From positions 3,343,997 through 3,407,996 of the forward strand of contig NC_060111.1 of the NCBI RefSeq assembly GCF_021155765.1: 64,000 bases of DNA, given 5' to 3'. Of the stretch, positions 26,200 through 38,386 are shown one piece after another; position 1 is the first letter of the stretch; each line of letters starts with the position of its first letter. The notes below the pieces were generated by a model. The model worked only from the letters and a program-made list of their open reading frames with translations, was not told the origin of the DNA and did not search any database. The translations under genes and the position numbers were made by a program. This DNA is from Diprion similis (Eukaryota; Arthropoda; Insecta; Hymenoptera; Diprionidae).

Positions 26200-26845
26200 T
26201 AATCGATCGTGAGGTGTAACGTATTTATTAAGAATTCCTGAACTTTTCCCGATCGCTGAAAGACAATCGATCATGAAGTATGCAACTACAAGAATTCTTT
26301 GGTTTCTGAACATTTACAGATCACTGAAAGAGATCGATCACGAAGTATGCGACTACAAGAATGCCTTCGTTCCTGAATTTTTCCAGATCTCATGAAAAGA
26401 CAATCGGTCATGAAATATTCAACTTGAAGATTTTCTTGCTTTTTTAACATTTATTTATCGCATGGAAGACAATCGGTCACGAAGTATGCGATTACAAGAA
26501 CTCCTCGATTCCTGCAAACTTTTCCAGATCGCATGAAAAAAAGACAATCGGTCATGAAGTATGGAAATACAAGATTTCCTTGGTTCCTGACCATTTACCG
26601 ATCGCATGGAAGACAATCGGTCATGAAGCATACAACTACAAGATTTCCTTGATTTCTGAGACCATTTCCAGATCGCATAAAATGACAATCGATCATGAAG
26701 TATGCAACTAAAAGATTTCCTTAGTTCCTGACCATTTACCAATCGCATGAAAAGACAATCGGTCACGAAGTATGCAACTACAAGAATTCCTCCATTCCAA
26801 TAACTTTTCCAGATGGTATGAAAGTCAATCGATCATGAATTGTAT
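26200..26845. repeat. ~70-bp satellite array, about nine units
   Basis: The anchor CAATCGGTCATGAAGTATGC (with A/G and C/T variants) recurs at about 26264, 26332, 26402, 26471, 26546, 26614, 26687, 26757 and 26827, giving a mean spacing near 70 bp. Units alternate between a TTTTCCAGATCGCATG form and a CATTTACCGATCGCATGG form, so the higher-order period is about 140 bp. Minus-strand open frames here simply reflect the repeat. Confidence 0.9.
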
Positions 26846-29444
26846 AAAATCTGCAGCTGGAGGTCACATTGAATAAATCGTAAGCCATCGTGGTGTGCAC
26901 GAGAAGAAATAAATTCACGCCAAAAAGGGTGAGACTGTATAATATGAGAAATAAGCGTAATACTCAACGACGCGTAGCCATCCTCTTGGCGCCGCTCGAC
27001 TCGTGCCAAGACAAAGTGTGTTCCAAGAACGGCGAGCGAAGCGCGCGATAGGCGCGTTACGCGCATTGCGCGGAGCCTCGACACGTCACCGCGTTTTGCT
27101 TCTGCTGCGCTTCACTTTTACACATTGCGCAGGGTTACACCTACTTGCCGCTTATACCGCGCGTCTCCGTTAGCGCCTTCTCACGTTCCGCGCCGCTCTT
27201 TTTCACCCGTCTCAAGATTTTTTTTTTTTTTTACCGCTTCTTTTTTCTCTCTCTCTCTTTTACTTTCCTCCCGCTTTTTTTCTATTTTCCCCCGTCGAAA
27301 TAGACTCCACTTCTGTGGCTCAACCCCGCACGGTGGGGGTCAGAACTAGAATTGCCACGCAGTGGAAGAGGGTCACAGAATTTTTGAAGACGCAAAAATC
27401 TGTTTCATCTACGGTGATATTCAAAATTTAGAAATATGAAACGAGAATCTACGTGTTTCGAATTGCTATAATATTCTTTAATACATCCATTCCGCATACA
27501 GTCTTTCCTAATGTTCATGTTTTCACCATGATTCTATGCATTTTGATTTTTCTTCACCTGTTACAGTATATATACGCCGCATTTTGCAAAATACGATATT
27601 TTTTTTTTTGATTATTTGAAAATTTGATGTATACTTATACATATATTCATACAATTTTTTATCTCCATTTTCTACCCCCCACGATTACCCCACGACGCAG
27701 ACTTTTCGCGTTCGGAAAATTTGCAAATTTGGGAAATTCAGATTTAGGACGACGTCAATTTCGGGCGGAATAAAAGGGCGCTCGGGAAGAACCGACGACG
27801 CCAGAAACGAAATATTTATAAAACCGGCGCCTCTGGAGGCGGCGCAGGGTGGCTATCCCGGTCCTGGTCAGTGACTTCGCGTCCCGACGCTCCCCGCCCC
27901 CGAGGCTTCCTTCAGACTGCCCGTCGAAGTGTGATTCCCCATTGTTCTTTCCGGCTGAGTCACCGACAGTCTCTTCTTCCTGCTTCTTTATCCGCGATCC
28001 TCGAGCTACGTCTTAGCTGGTAAATTAAAAATCAAAAATAATCGAACACGACTCGATTAAATTAGTAAAAAATAATCCATCATTTTTTCTTATTCTTACA
28101 AGGTATGTTAATTAAAAAATGTATGTTTGTAGACTGCAATTATAATAAACGATAATTTCAAGCACATAGCAAAGAATGCAGAGCATTACAAAAACGCGCT
28201 GCTGAATCAGCGAAACGCAATGCGGAGGTAAACTCGTTTAGGAAATTCCTCTGCACATATCAGGTACATACATAAATGTAGAGTGAATGTATGTATAGGT
28301 ATAATATACAGGATATATATATGTATACCGAGATAACATTAAAAGCCAATTAGGTTGAAATTCGAGGGCTTATTTCCACACCGCAATTCCGGCTCTAGTA
28401 TCATGCATTGTATATTTGAGTGACGTGCGTAGGTACACGTTTACCGCATTTTTGTATTTTACATGCAACGCGGCTGCAGGTCAAGTTCGTTTATCTTACG
28501 TACGACAACGCAACGGCTAATAACTAATAAGTATATACTTATTGTTAGTGGTTTACGTTCTCGGAGTTTTTCGCTTTCCCTAATCTAATCACCGATTGCG
28601 CTTATCCAGCGGTTTCGAAAAGTTTTCAAAATATTTACTCATTATCGACGGAACGTAATTTACTTTCGAAACTATTTTTAGCCTGCCCATGTATCACGTA
28701 TTCCAAATGCTTGCCAGAATTCGATCATTGTGACATTTAAACTATCCTGCGATTTTCTTCATCATAGATCAAATATTCACGTCAGCGTAATTCATGTTCG
28801 CACAATGAATATAAAATATAGCCTGCAGACGGTGCAACGAAATTTTTTCTAGCATATGTAGTTATACAGGCGAAACTTTGATGTTCTAAAATCTAACGAT
28901 AAAAATGCAGCAGCTAGACGAAGAGTAAAAAAAAAAAAAAAAAAACAACAAAAAAAGTCAAACAAAGTAACACGCGCACGCACCCAACGAAATACCTTCC
29001 AGTTTCTGCTTCTTATCAAATCCGCTATCTTACTTTTTTCCGCGATTTTAAATCTAGCAACGCTAAACCGCGGCGGACTGATGCAATCTGCTAATAAGTT
29101 GGCAACCAACTTTTACGCATATACTGGATATGCGAATTGTTTAATTATTTTCTTTGCGGGCGTGTTGAGTGTTTTTTTATTTCTCCTCTTTTCGGTCTCT
29201 TTCTCTTCGAGGAACGATAACGTCGACGAAATTCAGGACTCGAATCAAAGGGGTGCGCCACGGAATTGAGTGACGCAGCCCGCAACTGTCGCACGCGATT
29301 TGACAAATCCTGAAACAAGCCGTCATATATATAATATCCAAGTTATCGATACGTACGATCTTTTTCTCTGCCGTATTGAACGATGAAAGAAGAATAATGC
29401 AGAATAAAAAATAAAGAAAGCAACCTACGTTAATTCTTCTACTA
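26846..29444. other. non-coding, with GC-rich promoter-like patches
   Basis: GC- and CpG-rich patches lie at about 26960-27350 and 27690-28020. No protein exon is recognised. From 28.0 to 29.4 kb the DNA is AT-rich with a poly-A run near 28928 and nothing structured. Confidence 0.45.
27690..28025 (+). promoter_or_regulatory. candidate promoter and untranslated first exon
   Basis: TTTATAAAA at 27815-27823 in GC-rich DNA, an initiator-like TCAGT at 27868-27872, then a GC-rich leader ending in CTTAGCTGGTAAATT, a possible donor near 28020. The TATA-to-initiator distance (about 50 bp) is longer than usual, so the start may instead lie near 27847. No downstream coding exon was found to pair with it. 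Confidence 0.25.
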
Positions 29445-29925
29445 ACCGACTATTTTTTTTTTTTTTTTTCTTGAGTCTCGTGTGACAAAATGTTAGTTTT
29501 TGATGTTTTAAGAGCCCACTCCAAAGGACAGTTTGAAAAAAATTTTTAAGAGTTCGCTCCACATTTTTTAAAACGTCAGAAATCGTCAAAAATCGATTTT
29601 TTTTCAATTTTTTTTCTTGTTACGGTATAATTTTATACACGAAAAAAAAAAGTTTCCGAAAGTTTGAGTTCAAAATTTGATTTTTGAATGGTCGCTCATA
29701 ATTTTTTTTTAATAAGAAAGAATCGATAACAATATACCACGACATGAATTTAAAATCAAACAAAATACTAAAAATATAATTTTTGACATTTTAAAAAATT
29801 TGGAGTGACCTCTTAAAATTTTTTTTTAAACTGTCCTTCAGAGTGGGCTATTAAAACATCGAAAACTAACATTTTGTCACACGAGACTCGAAAAAAAAAA
29901 TAGTCGGTTTTTTTGCGCCACCCTA
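29445..29925 (-). mobile_element. inverted-repeat element, copy 1 (shortened)
   Basis: Begins inside the left inverted repeat (ACCGACTATTTTT) and ends GCGCCACCCTAA. Arms of roughly 130 bp carry GAGTCTCGTGTGACAAAATG and AAGAGCCCACTCCAAAGGAC in one orientation and their complements in the other. The interior is reversed relative to the copies at 33226 and 52915 and is shorter. The outermost ~18 bp of the left end are missing. Confidence 0.8.
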
Positions 29926-29926
29926 A

Positions 29927-30829
29927 TATATATATATACATTATACCTATAACTATAGTTATAAGGTGAATGGTAAAATGAACCGCAGGACGCGCCGACA
30001 TAATGTAGGAATCATCATTCCAAAATTAAACATCCCCCGTGCATTGCACCCCTGCGTGCATACACAGGCGTTTAATATACCTATAGAGCCGCGAATACGG
30101 ACAAGTGTATATAATACATATAACATATGGCGACGAAAACTAGGGGGCGGCGTCCCGACGTCGCCGTCGTCGATCAGGAGAGTTGATTAAACGAACCCCC
30201 GCCGAGCCGCGTGCGCCACTCCCTGAAGCCAGCACCCCTCATCCCCCGCATTGGAAGCTAGCTGAGGAGGGTTGATTGCCCTTGAAGACGATCATTAAGT
30301 CCCAATTTTCGAGCCCGAAAACTGAATTCCTTGTAACCGTCAGATTGGATTAAAAGAATAAAAATAAGATTTGGCGAAAAGTGAGGAGTGATTAATGATT
30401 ACGTAAGATTCTAACCACAGCATACGAATATTACGAATTTATTTATAATTACAATTGCTTACCCAGCGACGACGCAACTCGGTTAGCAACAGTGTCGAGG
30501 AGAGATAAAGCGCTAAATATGGCCTTATCGACACGCCGGTGAAGGATGCGAGGGGAATCGGAGGCTGCGACGGGTCATCGCTGCAGCAGCGAGGCGAAAA
30601 GGGCGGGAAAAAAGGGGGGGAGAAAAACATCGGCGATTTGTCGAGGATCAGAAGCTGACGGAACGAAGAGCCCCGATCCCGGTTCGAAAAACGTATTCGA
30701 TGGCTGCATCAAGCCGACGACGACGCCGTTCGAACGTCGTTCAGGGTCGACACATCCGCTGACGTCACGTCGACCCTGTGACCCCAAAGAACTTTACACG
30801 CTACGCGATGATACGCGTCTATGTATTCA
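29927..30829. other. non-coding, GC-rich patches
   Basis: A GC-rich patch at 30120-30300 is followed by another at 30540-30790 that is open on both strands. The 119-codon plus frame starting at 30546 has no recognisable domain and ends in AT-rich DNA; I do not call it a gene. Confidence 0.4.
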
Positions 30830-31135
30830 AGCGTATTTACATTGCGGTCGATTTACTAAACGCAAATCGCCTCATTCTCGCCTGATTATTTCGTCACAAC
30901 TATAGGAATTAATAATAAATGCGCCTGCATTTAGGCAATTCAGAGCACGCTTTAAATTTAATTGCGATTTATTATGGAGATAAATGCGCCTGTATTTAGG
31001 CAATTCAGAGCACTTTTAACCGATCAGAATTTGACGAACGGGTGTAATTTAACCCCAATTGCATAAACGCAGGCGGATTTATCCTGCGTTAAATTTTCTG
31101 TCAAATATTTGCATAAATCCTTCCGGCACCCTGTA
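30830..31135. repeat. duplicated and inverted GCGCCTGCATTTAGGC repeat
   Basis: ATAAATGCGCCTGCATTTAG followed by GCAATTCAGAGCAC occurs at about 30917 and again, with one change in the first part, at about 30983. A diverged inverted copy, GCATAAACGCAGGCGGATTT, lies at about 31062. The layout suggests a degraded foldback element with an internal duplication. Confidence 0.5.
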
Positions 31136-33112
31136 ACTTAGATGTTAGATGTTTACAGAATATTTCCATTGCAATGTTGGAAAACAGATCGAGTTGTAAG
31201 AGCGTAACATGCGAAATTTTTTTAATGATAATTCAGCTAATTTTTACCCAAGAATCAATTTTTTAACTTGTGCAAAGTATTATTTCACGCAAGTAGGATA
31301 ATATAATTGATGACAAACTGAAAAATTGAAATGTCAGTTTCAATATTAGAAAGTTAAGGAGGTTGGATGGTAAATATCTGGCATTTTGCCGACGAGACGA
31401 ATTTCGGATTTGATAATTGAATGGGCACTAAAGCGGTGACGAAGATGTATAAATATAATAATCTGCGACACGAGTTGCACCTTCGAACTTGAATGTAAGA
31501 TAATTACCGCTCCGATCGCGGAGTGATTGATTGTCTTATTATTAACGATAAGCTCGTAACAACTCAGTGCTTGTATTAACTCACCAGTTTCTTGGTTAGT
31601 GTATAAAGCTGTAATCGTGCGACGTTATAGTTTTCTCGAGCATGCATAGCATATCAGCGGCTAGCGCCGATTGCCGTTAACCCAGGACTTTACTTGCTTG
31701 GGCAAGTCGTAAAGAAACGATATTACGTACACTAGGCGTATCATTACACCTATATTACCCTGAAACATTAAAAATACCCGCGCGTCTAGCTGCCGTTGAC
31801 TCTTGTTATCGTTAGTGGTAAATTACGAAGGCATTAACCGCAGGTATTATACGTTAATTGTGTATTCAATAAACAAATCTCCGAGCTTATTTGTCAAGGA
31901 TTTGAGGCCAAAGGAAGTGAGAAAAAATCAGCTAAAACGAAACAAAGATCGTTATGCATAGGACCACTACTTAAATCAAGGATTATTCATACAAACACAT
32001 TACAGTGCGATTGATTACCGCTCCTTATCAGCGTTACAATGCAGTTTCAGCAACGTCGAGCGGGTTGCTCACCGTCAGGCGCCCGGAGCTCGCTCGACGC
32101 TCGAATCATTTGATTCGTGTGAACGAAATCATTTGTCAAAACAAAATTGACGTATATGACTTGATTTAGGGGAGAATTTTGGTTCGTTTTATTATATCGT
32201 AAGGAGAAATTGCGCAGAAATATCATAAATACAATCGAATAACTAGTCGGAGAGTTTGGCCACAGGTTATTCTTTTGTTTCCAAAGTAAAAAGCATATTT
32301 TTCAGTTTATTAACAGAGAAGAAGAAAACCTCGTCATCGCCAAGGAGTGAAGACGACGACGACGCCACGGGAGAAGGTCTATTATAATCTTGGGACGCGT
32401 TGCGTCGGCGTCGCGTCGGCAGTGTCACTGGAAACTACGGGACTTTAACCGGGTCTCTGATTCACCCAAATAGAAATACGAGCCGTGAAGTTTAACGTCC
32501 GCATCTCTTTAAGGAACGATAATATACCGGCACTGTTGCATGTGCAATACTTGCCGTCGCAACGATATAGGTATGAAAAAAGCAATAAGGGAGAATTGGT
32601 AGGGAGGAAACGAGATGTGGAAAATGCCGGATTTCGTAATTCAGTCCAATGTGCAGTTGATGTGGAATAAGAGGCTCGAAATTCAGACACAAAGAGCTCC
32701 TCTGTATTATACTGCTGCTTGCATTATAATCGACGAACCGTATGGTATCTTCTTTCCTCCGGAGAGCCGCCGCGTCGCTGCGCCTTATCTTTGACCCAAC
32801 GCCCTTAGATAACCCCGCATGTGTCCGTCGTCCGTCTCTGATGGACACGAGTGATGGGCGAGCATTGGACCCTGAACATTTTGTCGCTGAGGAATCCTTA
32901 GTGCCGTATTTGTGAAGCAAGCGTCATGGGAGAAACGAAAATAATGATAAAACTTCCAGACAAAACTACGGAAAACTCCCGGAACTCGAACGGCTTCTCT
33001 CTATATACAGTATCTCTGAATCACGATATTTTCACGTTACAACTTTTACGGCATTGACATGGATTCTTCGTCAAGTAATTTACTTATTTTGCCACCGAAA
33101 TTACGTCGCAAC

Positions 33113-33163
<51 letters not shown>

Positions 33164-33222
33164 GCATAAATTTCAAATAAAATATGAAAAATCATATGTA
33201 TAAAAAAATATATATATATATA
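31136..33222. other. non-coding, mixed composition
   Basis: No supported gene. A short hairpin (CTTTACTTGC...GCAAGTCGTAAAG) lies near 31691-31715. A GC- and CpG-rich patch at 32330-32900, open in several frames on both strands, may be a promoter or non-coding exon. A (TA)n tract occupies about 33117-33158. Confidence 0.45.
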
Positions 33223-33225
33223 TTA

Positions 33226-33832
33226 GGGTGGCGCAAAAAAACCGACTATTTTTTTTTTTCGAGTCTCGTGTGAGAAAATATTAGTTTTTGAGGTTTTAAG
33301 AGCCCACTCCAAAGGATAGTTGAAAAAAAAAAATTTTAAGATGTCGCTCCAAATTTTTTTAAATGTCAAAAATCGTCAAAAAATTAAATTAAAAAAATTA
33401 TATTTTCGGTATTTTGTTTGATTTTTAATTCATATCGTGGTGTATTGTTATCGATTCTTTCTTACTAAATCAAAGAAAAAAAGTTTATAAAATTTTAATC
33501 CGAATATTAAAAGGTTGCTCGAAAAGATCTAAAGAAATGCACCAAAAAATTGAAAAAAAATTATGAGCGACCTTTCAAAATTCAAATTTTGAACTGAAAC
33601 TTTCGGAAATTTTTTTTTTTGCTTATAAAATTATAGCCTAACGAGAAAAAATTAGAAAAAAATAAAAAAAATCGATTTTTGACAATTTCTGACGTTTTAA
33701 AAATTGTGGAACGACCTCTTAAAATTTTTTTTTTGAACTGTCCTTTGGAGTGGGCACTTAAAACATCAAAAACTAACATTTTGTCACACGAGACTCCAAA
33801 AAAAAAAAATAGTCTGTTTTTCTGCGCCACCC
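33226..33832 (+). mobile_element. inverted-repeat element, copy 2 (full length, 607 bp)
   Basis: Starts GGGTGGCGCAAAAAAACCGA, ends TCTGCGCCACCC, and is flanked on both sides by TA inside a TATATA tract, which fits a TA target-site duplication. Inverted arms of about 130 bp contain GAGTCTCGTGTGA and AGAGCCCACTCC. The interior has no coding capacity. The TA duplication is typical of Tc1/mariner-type non-autonomous elements; the superfamily is inference. Confidence 0.85.
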
Positions 33833-33835
33833 TAA

Positions 33836-34982
33836 TATATATATGTACTGTTTTATGTATAAATATGTTTTAAGCAAGAATTTCGAATGCATTGTATAAT
33901 GAAGTATGCTGACTCTATATAAATAAGAGCGAGAAATAATTGACAAGATAAAGAGGTAATTTTACATGTAAGCAACGCGTTTCGCCATATTAAAACATGC
34001 TATAGTATGTAATATGTTCTAATTTACTGGTACAGTCTTGATTTTCTTGAATGAAATCCTTCGCCTAGATTCTTTGAAAGAACTCTGTGTAACAAGAGGG
34101 CGTAAAATTTCATTAAGACAGCGTCAAGCTATAATGAGTAATTAAAAATGAAAATTCTAGATAACCTCATGCAGGAGCGAATTAATGTATGTATAGCTAC
34201 GTGAAAAAAAAGTTTTCGTTTGAAAATATACGCATAAGTATAGCGATGGATAAATATCCATTCGCCATGATTTCTAAATATAAGTATGATGCACCGTGAA
34301 GGGACATGGCGAATGAAATAAAACTAAACTGCATATTTATGCAGTATTTGCGTTTATTATATAAAACAATCATCCTGTGTGCGAATGTATTTATAGAATC
34401 AGATTCAGCGGGATTAATAAATTATCGTCTTTGACATTAGTATACGCGTTATTGCACTTTTTTCGCATTATTAAGTTTAAATGAACTGATTTTGAAGCGG
34501 CAGCGCCGCACTAGCGACTGATCTATGAGTCAGTAAAAACACCGGAAAATCTTTTCATCGGTAACACAGCAGACTACTCTAAGCTCCAGTCGGTAATTCG
34601 ATTTACTTGTGTTCCTAGTTCTCGTTAAAAAACTTACCATCATCAAATGTATGACAGCAGCGTTTAGTTTCCGAAGATCGAGAAAGAAGAAATAGATTTC
34701 TATTTCTTATACCGTCACATTATATGTAGACGCGATTTATTCGCTTATCGTTTAATCGTGTTTTTACTATATTATATTAGATCGCATTCGACGACGTTAC
34801 GAATTACGATATTTAGTTAATTTTCAACTTTGGCGAAAAACATTTATATACAATAAATTTAAATTTTTAAACAAATTGCCTGTTGCGTTACTGATCATTT
34901 GATCTAATACCTTATAAGAGTAACGATGAAATGAGAAGATAAAAAAACTTACGTCACACTTGACGCGATGCAATTAAACCAG
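33836..34982. other. 3' flank of the ZCWPW1-like gene
   Basis: AT-rich non-coding DNA. Nearest the gene it is probably the 3' UTR; a minus-strand AATAAA lies at 34736-34741, about 240 nt after the stop codon. Confidence 0.5.
34736..34741 (-). terminator. possible poly(A) signal of ZCWPW1-like gene
   Basis: AATAAA on the minus strand (TTTATT on plus), about 240 nt beyond the stop codon. Confidence 0.4.
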
Positions 34983-37900
34983 TTAATCCTCATCACTAGT
35001 GAACAGCTCGGCGTACTGGAAAAAAATAAACAAGAAGAAAAAATATAGCATAAGTCCGATACACATAGAAACACAAAGCTTTAAGGATATGTAATATAAA
35101 ATTTTCACCTGAATTTGCTGCGGTCGTTTTTCCAAGCTCTCGTTCTGTCGACTTACAGTCGGACCTGATTCTCCTGAGGTATCACTGAGCAGGCTCTGCC
35201 TGGCCTCGGTACGAATCCTGTCGATATCACCGGCGCTTGACATTCGAGAAATCACTTTCTCAAAGCTTCTCTCCTGCTGTTCCTCCCTCTTCTTGTCGTC
35301 AAAGAACCACGCCGGTAGTTTGCGGACAGCGGAAGTGTGGTTTCTGCTTCTGTAGCCAGACTGAGTCCAACTTCCATGAGCCGATTCGTCCCTCGGTGTC
35401 AATTCGGAGAGTGCTTTAAGGTAACGAGATCCCGTAAGTTCGTTCTCTTTGTCATTCCCAATCAACGTTTCTGTCATCGATCCTTGCAGGTTGAACCGAT
35501 TCTTTCTGTCCTCGGCGAGGGGTCTCAACATCAGAGAAAGTCTACTGGGTGGACGTTGAGGTGAGCACTCTATCACTTCGGGCGATTTGACTATATTTGC
35601 CTCGCCCTTTTCGATGACTTTGTTGTTCGACGGTGGTTTTTCGTTTTCCGTTTCAGTAACGTTGGAATTCACAGTCAGCTTTCGGAATGGTTTGTTCACT
35701 GATTTACGAATTCCCGATAAGTTCAGCTGTTTCTTGTCAGAGAGAACCGAAGGTTTTTGTGCTACACCTTCGTTTTTCTGCTCTACCCTCGTGTCAATCG
35801 CTTCTACGTTCAAGGGAGCCAGATATGTTCCGTCGTGTTTAAACGTGAGGGAGTCTTGGAGAAGGCTCGAATTAACGCTACGAGTGTCGTCAAGCGAATC
35901 ACAGTTCGAGCTACTTGACATCTCGGTAGCATTATTTATCCCACTATCATTGAGTTTTGTTTTCTCATTTTTTGCTTTCGTTACTACGGGTGTCTTCTCA
36001 TCTTCAAATGAATTCTTCGCCGAATATTTTTCCTGTTCTTTTTTTATTGGTTGCTCCAGGGTTCTTCTCGGCCTGTCGTTTACGACGATCAGGGTATTCT
36101 CTTCGACACCGCTCAGCCCAGCTTCTGTAAATATTTAACAGATCATGGCATATAATTCGAGCCCCTTTCAACATTAGATATCAATAAAAAGAAAACCGAT
36201 AATAAATTATTTTCTCACCGTTTTCAGAGCTACCGTAATCTGCACGAGGAGCAGGTTGATTTGAATTAGTACTATTCTCTGCATTCTTAAACAATTTAGA
36301 AAGCTGCTTCGCCAATCTCCATGAATTGTAACTGTACTTTTTCAATCTCTGAAAAATTGTTAGATGCATTGCCTCCTCCGCGATGGAACAGCCTTCAACG
36401 ATCTTCTTGCGTTGTGAAACGGTCAAATTTTTTCCACGCATCCTAGCCTGCATAACCCGAAAGTAAAAGGGAATAAGACAAATTCAAGTTTCGTAAAAGC
36501 ATGCCACGAGGATTATTATTACAGTACTGTAACCGTGGGAGTAAAATTTAGTTATAAGATCTTCATATGTACCTTTAGGGCAAACGAGGGATTCTCATTT
36601 CCGACAAATGGTTTGAAGAAATTGCTTTTAATCCAGGCCCGGGTCACCATAGTTTTACCAAAAAATGTCACGTAATACTGGCTCTGGAAATTAGCAAATT
36701 AAATTTACGTCATACAGAGCATAATAGTGAACGCGCAAATCAAAGTGAAAGCATAACGAGATATTGTCTCACCGGTACGGTCGAATTGGGATTGTCGAAC
36801 CAATAGAATCGCTTAGAGTCGGGACAGAAGTCGATCATCGCCGGACTCCATGGATGCCCGATTACTTTGGCCCACACGACACTCCCCGCCTTAAATGCAC
36901 TCTCGATGAATATTTCGTCCTTTGGGAGTTCCACGCACTCTGGCGTCGAACATTTGTTTGTTGATTTATCTATCGAATAGTAAAAATAAAAACAATATAG
37001 TGAATATATGTTTAAAAATTTGATAAATAATTATGGTCGGGAAATTGAACATTCTAAACATTATTTATATTTCAGACGTACCAGAATTCATGTAGCAATA
37101 CCATTTTTCGGGTACTTCAAGCGGGTCATCGATGTTCGCTACGTAACGCCACTTTTTGCAAGTTGGTTCGCTACATTCGATCCAGAGACCATGTAAGTTG
37201 GGTATCACGGTATTGTTATCGTCCTCCATGGCTTGTATGGTTCGAAAATCTGAAACCTGTTCGATAAAATTAGAAAACCGAACCGAATAAAATACAAAAG
37301 AATAAAAATAAGGACACAATAAAGAGTTAGTTGAACATTATAAAAAGCGACACAGTTCTGAGGTTTTTAGCATATTAATTGTGTATTATACATAATTATA
37401 GGGAGTGCAGCCGATATACACTGGTTATCAATTACATTATACTATATTATTTAACAATAAACGATCGATCACTGGCCATGTACGAATAAATAAATTATAT
37501 TCTGAAGTGAGTGAATTCTCCCAGCTTCGACAGATTGGTCAATTCTTCCCGGCTACCTTGGCACGTACCATTTCGATCATAATTCTTGAGCGAATAGCTC
37601 CAGCATATGTCTTTTCTAGTTTCCTGATCACGATCGTCTGCCCCTGGATCCACTTTGTTTTCCTTATCAACCGTCGAATCGTTCTTCAATACGTTTCCTG
37701 CTCTGTTACGGTTCTTCTTTCTATATCCCTGACTCGTTCCAGAAAGGTTTGTTTCGTCTGTCGGGATGTTGAGAATTTTTCTCGGCACGACGGTAACGTC
37801 TGCTAATTTTCCCCGCGTATATTTATCCTGGTTTTGAACCGACTTCGTCGGTGTAACGAGGTAGTAATTGTCCTCGCTCTCCCTGTCGCTGTAGTAAACA

Positions 37901-38386
37901 AGCTTCTTTGGCCTCAACACCTTCTTGTCAAATTCCTTGCGAGACTTGATCGGCGCTCCTGGAGTCGCGGCGCATCTTTCTTGAATATTCGGTGGCGTAG
38001 CTCGGACATTTTCTTCCACATCCTCGTCGTCCTCGCAATCCTCGTAGACCAAAACCCTGGCTGCAGGCTTCATTCTTTGGTTGTTTACCTTGATGTCGAA
38101 TCGCCGTTGATTAGTACTTGATACCTGAAATAATATTGCGCATTGGTTACCAATTGTCATCTGCGTAAACGAATTAAAGAATGACGTCGTTTCCCACCTT
38201 GATACTTTTTTTCTCGACTTCAATGCAGTCCCGAAAGACGCTGGTAACAGTATCGAAAAATTTCAATTCTCTTGAAATTATTTTACCCTGTATTTTACGT
38301 TCACTTCCAATCATTTCGACTCCGTTTTTCGCTGTTTCGGAATTGAATATCAACGCTCTTGCTGTCTTCTTCTTCCTTTCCGCCAT
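34983..38386 (-). CDS. ZCWPW1: zinc finger CW-type and PWWP domain protein (ZCWPW1-like)
   Basis: Predicted nuclear histone-methylation reader. Coding exons in transcript order: 38198-38386, 37569-38124, 37082-37249, 36773-36969, 36573-36683, 36219-36447, 35109-36124, 34983-35015. Every junction has GT/AG and matching phase, giving 2499 nt and 832 aa. Start is MAERKKK in an AAATAAAATGG context; longer frames upstream begin only at non-ATG codons. The CW zinc finger (about residues 269-316) shows GLWIECSEPTCKKWRYV, then WYCYMNS and TNKC, supplying four cysteines and the aromatic residues. The PWWP domain (about 333-407) is split over two exons, with SVVWAKVIGHPWSPAMI and YWFDNPNS, then YYVTFFGK. 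The rest is polar and probably disordered, ending FTSDED. In vertebrates CW binds H3K4me3 and PWWP binds H3K36me3, and ZCWPW1 reads PRDM9 marks in meiosis; ZCWPW2 is an alternative relative. Divergent from bin3. Confidence 0.9.

Noticed and set aside
26200..26845. Regularly spaced repeats that might suggest a CRISPR array
   Set aside because: Whole ~70-bp units are repeated, with no unique spacers, in a eukaryotic genome; this is a satellite.
30676..30700. GGTTCGAA resembling a tRNA B box
   Set aside because: No matching A box, acceptor stem or anticodon arm could be drawn around it.
30546..30905. 119-codon plus-strand frame
   Set aside because: Not recognised, open on the opposite strand as well, runs out into AT-rich repeat DNA.
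35587..36138. 183-codon plus-strand frame
   Set aside because: Antisense shadow of the large ZCWPW1-like exon 35109-36124, whose frame and splice phases are consistent.
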